A DNA stretch of 64,000 nucleotides from Ilyomonas sp965199905 (GTDB lineage Bacteria; Bacteroidota; Bacteroidia; Chitinophagales; Chitinophagaceae). The DNA lies in assembly GCA_965199905.1 (NCBI GenBank), contig OZ241366.1, positions 2,046,001 to 2,110,000 of the forward strand. Reading direction: 5' to 3'. Positions 42,827 through 50,191 of the stretch are shown piece after piece. Position numbers and translations under genes: made by a program. Within the stretch, counting starts at the first letter, position 1. The number at the start of each line of letters is the position of its first letter. Under the pieces are notes generated by a model. It saw only the letters and a program-made list of their open reading frames with translations, had not been told where the DNA came from and made no database searches.

Positions 42827-43627
42827 ATGCTACCTAACAATCCACTCCTATTTACTGTTTTACTCACGGGTTCAGGTGCTGTTCAAGAATCTTGGAAACC
42901 AATTTGCAGAGCGCTGCATTTACCACATCTGACTAAGCCTCTATCTAAGGGTGTAGTAAATACTCTTCTTGCCGATATAGTTTACAAAAGACGTTTCGCT
43001 TATTTAAGTGACTCAAATGATACAGTTGTACAATCAACCTCCGATAGAGTTATGCAGACTTTTAAAGATGCAATCTGTCAAGAATTAATCATAGCAAGAC
43101 AAAATAATGAAATTAAGGTTCAGGTGGAATTCAACGATATAATGTATAAAGTAGTTTTACCTGATACAAAAGCTTTAGCATCTATAACGACAAATTGGGA
43201 TTTAGTAATTGATGAGGCTTTGCAATCGTTTCCGACCTTCAAAAATCACTCTAAAAAGCCTCCTACTATGCATATTCATGGTTCGGTATCTGAACCTTCC
43301 GGACTGTATTTACCAACGGAGATAATTAGAGAATCATATCGAAAAGAATCCGAGGTCGCAATTCTTGAAAAAATGATTTATGAAGTAATGACTTATTTAA
43401 AGATTGCAAAAAAAATAATCATCTATGGTCTGTCGATATCCGCTCTTGATGCAGAATTGTTGCAGGTTATCAATCAAAGTTTTGACAACAAAAATTTGAG
43501 CGAAATCATTGTAATTGATAATTATCCCACTTCAGTAATTGAAAAATTACAACTAATGAATTTTGCATCGACACCGGTTTCAATAAAAGGATATTATCCT
43601 CATGATTTGACTAACCCAATAAACTAA
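42827..43627 (+). CDS. SIR2-like NAD-binding protein, candidate anti-phage effector
   Basis: 266 aa from the ATG that gives MLPNNPLLFTVLLTGSGAVQ; the longer upstream frame runs through the terminator and is not protein-like. SIR2-fold signs: GSGA (15-18) as the NAD loop, TTNWD (121-125) holding the catalytic Asn, HIHGS (149-153) holding the catalytic His, and a C-terminal IIIYGLSISALDAEL like the GYSL-x-D of prokaryotic SIR2 proteins. Bacterial relatives cleave NAD during phage infection. The gene ends 14 bp before the SEFIR gene. AT-rich compared with its neighbours, a sign of separate origin. No SLOG or other sensor domain is fused. Confidence 0.8.
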   Translation: MLPNNPLLFTVLLTGSGAVQESWKPICRALHLPHLTKPLSKGVVNTLLADIVYKRRFAYLSDSNDTVVQSTSDRVMQTFKDAICQELIIARQNNEIKVQVEFNDIMYKVVLPDTKALASITTNWDLVIDEALQSFPTFKNHSKKPPTMHIHGSVSEPSGLYLPTEIIRESYRKESEVAILEKMIYEVMTYLKIAKKIIIYGLSISALDAELLQVINQSFDNKNLSEIIVIDNYPTSVIEKLQLMNFASTPVSIKGYYPHDLTNPIN

Positions 43628-43641
43628 AAAAAGAGGTAATA

Positions 43642-45279
43642 ATGATATCTCATAAAGTACAAGCTCTGTTTAATTTTATAGACTTTTTGAAAGATAATAA
43701 AAAGCAGTATCTTAAAAAATACATACCCATAAGTGATGAAATTATTGCTCTCGATAACAAGAGATGGGAATTAAAGCCAACTAAAAATTATCTCGACAAA
43801 CAGAAATATGATGAGTTACAAAAGCAAATTATAGAAAAAGCTCAGCCGCTCTATGAAAATGTGTATACTCCTATTTTGAACAAGTTAAAAGAGCTTGGGG
43901 TATGGGCTGGCGATGAAATTTATACAAGTATTTACAACAATAACATGTCAACAATTTATGAGGTAAGAGAAAACTTCACACCTGATGATATTGCGAAAAT
44001 TAAAACTTACAAAGAGAAGTACATAAATGTTAGGAACGAAATCAAATCGGGTTTCCCCCGTTTGCAGATGGTTTTCAGCAGTCTTGATGAGGTATTAAAA
44101 GAGCTATTTGATTTTTTTAAAGATACTGATGTGAATGAATTTGATAGGTTCGAAACTAAATCTATTCAAGCCGATAATTTCAAAGACGCTATAGAAGGTT
44201 TAATTGAAAATAGGGGTAAAAACGTTCGATACTCTGTTCCTCAGGAAAGCTTGTTCACTCAAACTGGCTTACCAATCCAAAATATAGTTACTCCATCAAA
44301 TACTAAATCAACCATTATGGCAGAAGTATTCATTTCATACAGTTGGGATTCTGACAATCATAAAGAAGAAGTATTAGCTTTTGCAGACCTTTTAAGACAA
44401 AGGGGTTATCATACAGATTTAGACCGCACAATAAGTCAAAAACAAACCGCAACCGACTTCACACGAATGATGCACGAGGCAATGCAGAATCATCCAAAAA
44501 TTATTGTTGTTCTTTCACCGGGATATAAAGAAAAGGCTGATAAATTCATGGGTGGCGCAGGTAAGGAATATCAGCTCTTAATAAATGATATTGATAAAAA
44601 CCCCAGAAAATATATACTTGTTTGCTTTGGTAAAAGAAATGACGCTTTAACTCCATTTGGATTACAAGGTAGATATATTGTAGAAGTATCAACTTCTGCT
44701 GGAATCACATCATTGGATTATAAGCTGCAGGATAAAGATGAAGTTACTCTTTCGCCGGTGGCAACTTCAAAGCCCGTTCTTACGTCAGCAACCCCTAAAG
44801 CCTTTCCAGTTGCGGTACCCCTTGAGTGTCCAATAGAAATTGTCAAAATGAATGTGAGGCAGGATAGTTCTGGTGCTGCTGGTGGTGTATATACTTCTGT
44901 GGATTATGTTATTTCGTTTGACTATAAAAATGTATCATCAAATACAGTTAACAGATTTGATTTTGAATTGAGAATGAATAGGCATCTTGATGGAAATGTT
45001 CTCGCTAACAAACAGGATGGAAAAGATAGTTTAATTCAGGAAAGTATTTCGAAACCAACATATAAAGGGCAAACTAAAACGACACCAGGATTTCCTATTA
45101 AAGTGGCTACTTACAATGTTAGACAAATTTTAGGAACAGAAATTCAAATGAAAATTTATACAGAGGACGGCGAAACAGAAAAGATCTTTATTGTGGAAGA
45201 TGAAATTAAAGTTGATCCTAACCGCTTGGGTGCGTATCCCGATAAAACCGATTTAAAAACCGCTTTTGATATTAAGTGA
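43642..45279 (+). CDS. SEFIR/TIR-type protein with helical N-terminal and beta-rich C-terminal domains
   Basis: 545 aa in three parts. Residues 1-210 are mostly alpha-helical, with no recognised motif. Residues 227-360 form a SEFIR (TIR-like) domain: AEVFISYSWDSDNHKEEVLA, LLRQRGYHTDLDRTISQ, IIVVLSPGYKEKAD and YILVCFGKRNDALTPFGLQG. Residues 395-525 look like a beta-sandwich (VKMNVRQDSSGAAGGVYTSV, DYVISFDYKNVSSNTVNRFD). In bacteria TIR-like domains either make nucleotide signals or hydrolyse NAD; SEFIR proteins are found in defence islands. Placed between two SIR2-like genes, so a signalling or effector role in the same system is inferred. Confidence 0.82.
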   Translation: MISHKVQALFNFIDFLKDNKKQYLKKYIPISDEIIALDNKRWELKPTKNYLDKQKYDELQKQIIEKAQPLYENVYTPILNKLKELGVWAGDEIYTSIYNNNMSTIYEVRENFTPDDIAKIKTYKEKYINVRNEIKSGFPRLQMVFSSLDEVLKELFDFFKDTDVNEFDRFETKSIQADNFKDAIEGLIENRGKNVRYSVPQESLFTQTGLPIQNIVTPSNTKSTIMAEVFISYSWDSDNHKEEVLAFADLLRQRGYHTDLDRTISQKQTATDFTRMMHEAMQNHPKIIVVLSPGYKEKADKFMGGAGKEYQLLINDIDKNPRKYILVCFGKRNDALTPFGLQGRYIVEVSTSAGITSLDYKLQDKDEVTLSPVATSKPVLTSATPKAFPVAVPLECPIEIVKMNVRQDSSGAAGGVYTSVDYVISFDYKNVSSNTVNRFDFELRMNRHLDGNVLANKQDGKDSLIQESISKPTYKGQTKTTPGFPIKVATYNVRQILGTEIQMKIYTEDGETEKIFIVEDEIKVDPNRLGAYPDKTDLKTAFDIK

Positions 45280-45298
45280 GTTTTTTATTAGTGGTTGG

Positions 45299-45377
45299 TA
45301 TCCTCTTCAATTTTGATAGCTGGATTAAACTTAATTGCGATTTCGTTTGATCTAAACACAACATATAGAAGAGGATA
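45299..45377. repeat. Inverted repeat between the SEFIR and second SIR2-like genes
   Basis: TATCCTCTTC at 45299-45308 and its exact complement at 45368-45377, 59 nt apart, in the 136-bp gap between the two genes. Could be a regulatory hairpin or a binding site pair; it lacks a T tract, so it is not a classical terminator. Confidence 0.5.
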
Positions 45378-45415
45378 ATAGATTTTCAAGGAATGGAAAT
45401 GAAATAAAAAGATTA

Positions 45416-46423
45416 ATGGCAAACATTACTTATCTGATTGGAGCTGGTGCAAGTAAAAAAGCACTTCCCATTGTTAATGAAATACCTAAGCGTATTGAAC
45501 AAATGATTGGAAAGCTTGAAGAGCCAAACTTTAAAATATCGCCTAACGATTTGTATGATGGCTTACCGGTGAAGACTGCTAAAATTGAAGTGCAACAAGA
45601 TTTTGTAAAAGACCTGAGATGGCTAAACGAAAAGTGTTTGAATCATGCAAGCATTGACACTTTCGCTAAAAAACTTTTTTTACAGCACAAAGAAGAATTA
45701 AACAGGCTCAAGCTTGCTTTTTCAACTTACTTAATTCTTGAACAAGCAAAGAATAAAGTAGATAACAGGTATGACGCGTTTTTTGCTTCAATACTAACTG
45801 ATTCAATAGTTTCTTTCCCGACCGGATGCAAAATACTTAGCTGGAATTATGATCATCAGTTTGAAAAAGCATATTCTGAATATTTGGAATCAACCAATAT
45901 CGAAAGAGTTGCTGCACACTTGAACGTCAGGTCAAAATTCTATGAATCTAACAATGAAAAGTTTTCCATTACAAAACTTAATGGAACGTGCGGTTTTTAC
46001 TCAACCGACTTTCATCTTGAAAGACAATTATGTTCTGATTTCTCTAATGATCTTGATTTGCCTTTTTTGGATAAGGTTATGAGAAACTATTCACTTATAA
46101 AAGCTTATCCTGATAGATATTGGTCAGCATTATCTTTTGCTTGGGAGACCTTAGGAAAAAGTGACAGTATTATCCGTTATGCAAAATATGAAACAGCAAG
46201 AACAGATATTCTTGTTGTAATTGGATACTCATTTCCATATTTTAATAGAGAAGCGGATAGAGCTTTATTAGAAAATATGGCTCAGTTACAAAGGGTATAT
46301 TTTCAATCACCAGATGCAGAAAATATAAAAGAACGTTTTCTTTCAATAAGAAGTAATATCAAATCTGATAATCTTCTGTGTCGAACAAACACAGATCAGT
46401 TTCTATTTCCAAATGAGTTATAA
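45416..46423 (+). CDS. SIR2-like protein with an Asn at the usual catalytic His position
   Basis: 335 aa. The NAD loop YLIGAGASKKALP (GAGAS at 9-13) and LSWNYDHQFEKAY (S-W-N-Y-D at 142-146) place it in the SIR2-like group, and VVIGYSFPYFNREADR (268-283) is the C-terminal conserved block. Where related proteins have K-L-H-G, this one reads TKLNGTCGF (Asn at 189), so the general base may be absent and the protein could bind NAD or a nucleotide without cleaving it, or use other residues. Separated by 136 bp from the SEFIR gene on the same strand; AT-rich like it. Likely the third member of one defence module. Confidence 0.78.
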   Translation: MANITYLIGAGASKKALPIVNEIPKRIEQMIGKLEEPNFKISPNDLYDGLPVKTAKIEVQQDFVKDLRWLNEKCLNHASIDTFAKKLFLQHKEELNRLKLAFSTYLILEQAKNKVDNRYDAFFASILTDSIVSFPTGCKILSWNYDHQFEKAYSEYLESTNIERVAAHLNVRSKFYESNNEKFSITKLNGTCGFYSTDFHLERQLCSDFSNDLDLPFLDKVMRNYSLIKAYPDRYWSALSFAWETLGKSDSIIRYAKYETARTDILVVIGYSFPYFNREADRALLENMAQLQRVYFQSPDAENIKERFLSIRSNIKSDNLLCRTNTDQFLFPNEL

Positions 46424-46467
46424 CTCTATTCTCCAGTAAAAACAAAGCACAATCTTAAACAAGTGTC

Positions 46468-46582
46468 CATCAGCGGCAGCCGCGTGAGGGATAGAAGCGG
46501 AAAGCCCACAGCGAGGGACGAGCGAGGACTTGCGGCGGAAAGCCTGATCCCTTGCGTCAGCTTGAGGACCGTCGTAAAGCCC
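46468..46582. ncRNA. GC-rich structured intergenic segment, candidate non-coding RNA or site
   Basis: Non-coding and much richer in GC than both flanks. It begins with GCGGCAGCCGC, contains the twice-repeated element GCGGAAAGCC, and has TGAGGGAT near the left and ATCCCTTGCG near the right that can pair. I recall similar segments in other Bacteroidota intergenic regions but cannot name a family. Could be a structured RNA, a repeat or a recombination site. Strand not decided. Confidence 0.35.
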
Positions 46583-46660
46583 ATGTATTTTTACAATGAA
46601 GTTGTTACCGGTTTCATTCGCTGAGATTGCCGGTATTTTGCTTGCTATAACACCTACGAT

Positions 46661-47104
46661 ATGATACCCACTTACAGAAAAACGGTGCGTGATGAGAAGC
46701 AGGCATTGGCTCATCTTCTTATTTTCCTGACGCTGAGAAAGGATGAATCCTGTACCGGGCTTCCTGCAACGATTCAGACACTTTTTGAGGGATACCTTGC
46801 CTTGCAAGGCGTGGATATGGAAGCTGAGGTGGCGAGGTTTTGTGAGTACCGGAAGACGGACAATGTGGAAAGCTTTGAATTTATTAAATACCTTGTTGAG
46901 GTACTGAACACCCGCATACCGGTTACCATTTTAAAGATGGCTACGGAAGTGGTGGATACCGCTAATAATTATACGCAGGTGGAGTGGATTGTATTGTGGG
47001 ACCACCTGTCGCCTTTTTTGGAAATTGCGGATGCGAAAGCACAGCAGATTATTGTGGAAACAAAAAAGGAAATTGACAGTAAGCGACTGGCAGAAACGGA
47101 GTAA
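46661..47104 (+). CDS. Helical protein of unknown function
   Basis: 147 aa, all predicted helical: MIPTYRKTVRDEKQALAHLL, TLFEGYLALQGVDMEAEVAR and a C-terminal ADAKAQQIIVETKKEIDSKR. Codon use is GC-richer than the SIR2-like genes but similar to the fragment at 42.2-42.6 kb, so it may be older element DNA that was split by insertion of the defence module. No family recognised. It converges with the SRAP gene, leaving about 70 bp. Confidence 0.6.
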   Translation: MIPTYRKTVRDEKQALAHLLIFLTLRKDESCTGLPATIQTLFEGYLALQGVDMEAEVARFCEYRKTDNVESFEFIKYLVEVLNTRIPVTILKMATEVVDTANNYTQVEWIVLWDHLSPFLEIADAKAQQIIVETKKEIDSKRLAETE

Positions 47105-47173
47105 GGGCTGACACTATTTTTAAAAAAGCTGTAAAGGTTATTTGCAGATTTTTTTTGTTTTATGAATAAGTGG

Positions 47174-47986
47174 TTAGGCCCGAAAGAGACCGGTGGAGAG
47201 AGCCATGTCGTTTCCTAAATGCGGTAGGTCTTTCCAGAGATATAGAGTATCGCGTTCAAGCCCGTCGGGTCTGCCTTCGCCGGTTTGCAGACTGTAAACG
47301 GTGTGGTGGCTTAGCTGATGGGAAGGAAGCTCGTAATGCAGGAAGCTGCGATATTCTTCTTCCGCCATTTTTTTATTGAGCCAGGCTTCGCTTTGTGCAA
47401 AGGGCATCATGGAAAGCATGCGGTGCGGATGCTCGCCTGAATTATGTATGAGATGCATGACGGAATTGGCGGCGCGGGTGATGGGTGCAAAGGTGTATCG
47501 ACGGTGCCATTGCTTTTTTTCGTCGGGCAAATAAGCGACCGAATACAGACCGGGGACAAAGAAGATGGGCTGCGAATGTACATGGATGTAATAAGGAACT
47601 TTGTTGTCCCAGCCTTTTATTTCGCGGTATTCGTAGAAGCCATTCATAGGGATTAGGCAGCGGTTGTGCCGAATGCTGTTCCAATAACTGTTTTTGTCAT
47701 CCAGTATGCGCTCACTGCGGATGTTGGTCATAGAGAGGCGCTTTATTCTGTACTCTCTTTCGTTTTGAATGTAATGCGGAATAATGCCCCACTCCATGAA
47801 GGTGAGGGTTTGCCGGTTTGTTTCTTTATCGAAGTAAATAACCGGGTAATTGCTGTGCATATAGTCGGCAAAGTGAGCTGAAGGCTCGAAGGTTAATTTT
47901 CCCTGCTCGTACTTTTTGTAATCCATGTGAGGCATGTAGCGATACAGCTCTTCTACCTCGGACCTGAATGATTTGTGATAACACAT
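47174..47986 (-). CDS. SRAP-domain protein (HMCES/YedK family, abasic-site DNA-protein crosslinker)
   Basis: 270 aa. Cys2 directly after Met is the residue that becomes the N-terminal nucleophile in SRAP proteins. Other family residues are in place: WGIIP (66-70), MTNIRSER (86-93), RCLIPMNGFYEYRE (109-122, with the Glu of G-F-Y-E) and NSGEHPHRM (182-190, His before R-M). Such proteins bind abasic sites in single-stranded DNA and shield them by a covalent thiazolidine link. It is the last gene of the polymerase operon, 3 bp after the 169-aa gene, which fits a role in damage tolerance. Confidence 0.93.
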   Translation of the reverse strand: MCYHKSFRSEVEELYRYMPHMDYKKYEQGKLTFEPSAHFADYMHSNYPVIYFDKETNRQTLTFMEWGIIPHYIQNEREYRIKRLSMTNIRSERILDDKNSYWNSIRHNRCLIPMNGFYEYREIKGWDNKVPYYIHVHSQPIFFVPGLYSVAYLPDEKKQWHRRYTFAPITRAANSVMHLIHNSGEHPHRMLSMMPFAQSEAWLNKKMAEEEYRSFLHYELPSHQLSHHTVYSLQTGEGRPDGLERDTLYLWKDLPHLGNDMALSTGLFRA

Positions 47987-47989
47987 GGC

Positions 47990-48499
47990 TTATGCTTTTT
48001 CGATGTCTTCGAATCGTACTTCTACTTCGTTATTTCGCCACCTGATGGCGAGATGGGGCTGACCGAATATGATTTTAAATATAAAATCTGCTGTATCGCT
48101 TTTGGGAATATGCCAGCCTTTACCCGCGGTGAAGCGTTCGATGTGACGGGAATAACAGCGTTTGATGTGCCGCTCATTTTCATCGGCTTTCCATACCATT
48201 GCTGCAAACACATCATACCTGGAATCAGGCTGCATCATCGCTGTAATCTTTTCAACGTGTGCAGGATTCTTCAAGTCAATCAAGGCAGCATATTTATCTC
48301 TGCTTAAGACACTTAGATGCATCTGAGCCATTCCTTTATTTTCGTACAGAGAAAAGGCTAACGGAATTTTGGGTTCTTCTCCCCATTTTTTGATTTCGCC
48401 ACGCGGATAAGATTGCGAAACGAAGTATCGCTTATTCTCCTTGAGGAATTCCGGAAAATAGACAGGACTCAACTTCGGATATGGCTGGTATAGTTTCAA
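47990..48499 (-). CDS. Unknown protein inside the translesion operon
   Basis: 169 aa. No recognised domain. Alternating strands and helices: KRYFVSQSYPRGEIKKWGEE, LSVLSRDKYAALIDLKNPAH, VFAAMVWKADENERHIKRCY and a basic stretch YSRHIERFTAGKGWH, which could bind nucleic acid. Its start overlaps the UmuC-like stop by 4 bp (ATGA) and it ends 3 bp before the SRAP gene, so it is translated as part of the same operon. It could be an ImuA-like partner or a fidelity/scaffold factor; there is no RecA-like Walker motif, so it is not ImuA itself. Confidence 0.8.
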   Translation of the reverse strand: MKLYQPYPKLSPVYFPEFLKENKRYFVSQSYPRGEIKKWGEEPKIPLAFSLYENKGMAQMHLSVLSRDKYAALIDLKNPAHVEKITAMMQPDSRYDVFAAMVWKADENERHIKRCYSRHIERFTAGKGWHIPKSDTADFIFKIIFGQPHLAIRWRNNEVEVRFEDIEKA

Positions 48500-49755
48500 T
48501 TGGTAACTTTTATAACCTGAGATAATTGTGTTGTGAATTTGCCGGACAGGAAGTTCGCCTTCGGCTTGTGCTTTTTTTGCACGCCTTGCGACGCCATTTT
48601 TACGATGCCTTTGGAGATACCATTCACATTGTCCATGACGCTCATCAACTCTTTTCGTTTTGTTATTAACTCGTCTTCAAACAGGCTGGTTTGTAAACAT
48701 TCTTCGGGCACCAGATCGTTTGCCGTAACACCGCATTTCATGTACTGATAGCCTTCCCGGAAAATAATTTCAAACCCTTTGATGGTGTATGATATAAGCT
48801 TCGTTGTTTCATTGCTGGGTATATCCAAACTGATTTTGATAGAGCGGTAATATCGCTTATCATTCAAACGATGCACATTGGTTTGCACGAACAACTCCAG
48901 CTCGCCGGCACAACTGTTTTGTTGTCTTAGCTTTTTCGCTATCAGGGCTGTATAGTCGCATAGCGCTTCGCGAACAACGTCTTTGCTTTTGGTAAGCTCA
49001 CCGAAGGAAAGCGCTACGCAGATGTTCTTTTTTTTTGACGGCTCTTCATTCCATTCGATGGCAGGTGTTCCTTTGAGTTCGTGCCAAGTGCGCTGACCGG
49101 TTACATGCAGATGCTGCTTGATCCAGGCTTCAGGTGCATGGCTTATATCCATTGCTGTATGATATCCTTGCCGCAGCAGGAAGGCGCTGTATTTATCACC
49201 AATACCCCAGACATCTCCTGCATCAGTAACAGATAATAAGTGATTGATTTCTTCTTTGGTAATCACGCAATGCACACCGGCTTCTTTGTTTACTTTTTTG
49301 GCATATCGGTTTGCCATCTTGGCGAGTGTTTTTGTGGGAGCAATGCCGATGCTTACGGGGATGCCGATATGCCTGCGGATGAGTTTTTTCAGCCTGATAC
49401 CGAGTGGCAATAGTTCATCAGGCTGCATGCCCGACACATCTCCGAATGCTTCATCAATGCTGTAGATTTCAAGCTTTGGCAGGTGTTCTTCCAATGTCTT
49501 CATTACCCGGTTGCTGATATCACCATAAAGGGTAAAGTTGGAACTGAAAACAGCTATATTGTGCTGTTTCATAATTTCTCTCACCATAAATGCGGGGGTA
49601 CCCATGATAATGCCTAAAGCTCTGGCTTCTTCGGTTAGGGAAATGACGCAACTGTCGTTGTTGGAAAGGACAACCACAGGCTTCCCTTCCAGCCAGGGCT
49701 TGGACAGTCGCTCACAGGAGCAGTAGAAGGTATTGCAATCAATCAAAACAAACAT
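48496..49755 (-). CDS. umuC: Y-family translesion DNA polymerase, UmuC-like
   Basis: 419 aa from the ATG giving MFVLIDCNTFYCSCERL; the frame is open upstream, but that part lies inside umuD. Catalytic acidic residues are intact: Asp6 in LIDCN and Asp101-Glu102 in YSIDEAFGDVSG. The steric and finger residues (NNDSCVISLTEEARALG) follow the UmuC pattern rather than DinB. Near the C-terminus Q-T-S-L-F is a plausible sliding-clamp motif. It overlaps umuD by 17 bp, supporting formation of a UmuD'2C-type Pol V enzyme. Confidence 0.93.
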   Translation of the reverse strand: MFVLIDCNTFYCSCERLSKPWLEGKPVVVLSNNDSCVISLTEEARALGIIMGTPAFMVREIMKQHNIAVFSSNFTLYGDISNRVMKTLEEHLPKLEIYSIDEAFGDVSGMQPDELLPLGIRLKKLIRRHIGIPVSIGIAPTKTLAKMANRYAKKVNKEAGVHCVITKEEINHLLSVTDAGDVWGIGDKYSAFLLRQGYHTAMDISHAPEAWIKQHLHVTGQRTWHELKGTPAIEWNEEPSKKKNICVALSFGELTKSKDVVREALCDYTALIAKKLRQQNSCAGELELFVQTNVHRLNDKRYYRSIKISLDIPSNETTKLISYTIKGFEIIFREGYQYMKCGVTANDLVPEECLQTSLFEDELITKRKELMSVMDNVNGISKGIVKMASQGVQKKHKPKANFLSGKFTTQLSQVIKVTN

Positions 49756-50191
49756 ACATCGTTGGATCAGGCAGTGATATAATGGCTGTGACCACGCCCC
49801 ACAGCATGCATTCCGTAAACTCTTCAAACTCGATGACTTTGTATTTTGGATTGGCGGGTATCAGGAAGCATTTACCATCTTTCTGCTTGTAGTATTTGCA
49901 GGTAAATTCACCATTGACAACCGCAATGATGATTTTGAAATCGGCAGGCTCCAGGGAGCGGTCAACCACCAGCCACGCACCGGGTGGAATGAAAGCACCT
50001 GTCATGGAATCTCCGACCACCTGAACGAGGAAAGTAGAATGCGGGTTTTTGATAAATTCCTTATCCAAGCTGATCACATCTTCCATATGGTCCATTGCCG
50101 GTGAGGGAAAGCCAGCATGCACACCGGTTCCAATTTTCATGATCGGAATGATCAGCGGTTGCGGATGCCTTTTGCCTGTCAATACACTCAT
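49739..50191 (-). CDS. umuD: UmuD-like self-cleaving S24 peptidase
   Basis: 150 aa. RecA-stimulated autoprotease that activates Pol V. Cleavage site Ala26-Gly27 (HAGFPSP), nucleophile Ser62 in VGDSMTG and Lys99 in FTCKYY are all present, two residues offset from the Escherichia coli positions. It has no LexA DNA-binding domain, so it is UmuD rather than a repressor. The start overlaps the dnaE-like stop by 4 bp and the end overlaps umuC by 17 bp. Confidence 0.93.
   Translation of the reverse strand: MSVLTGKRHPQPLIIPIMKIGTGVHAGFPSPAMDHMEDVISLDKEFIKNPHSTFLVQVVGDSMTGAFIPPGAWLVVDRSLEPADFKIIIAVVNGEFTCKYYKQKDGKCFLIPANPKYKVIEFEEFTECMLWGVVTAIISLPDPTMYVCFD

Noticed and set aside
49756..49827. Upstream extension of umuC inside umuD
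   Set aside because: The residues are an alternate reading of umuD; MFVLIDCN is the canonical Y-family start.
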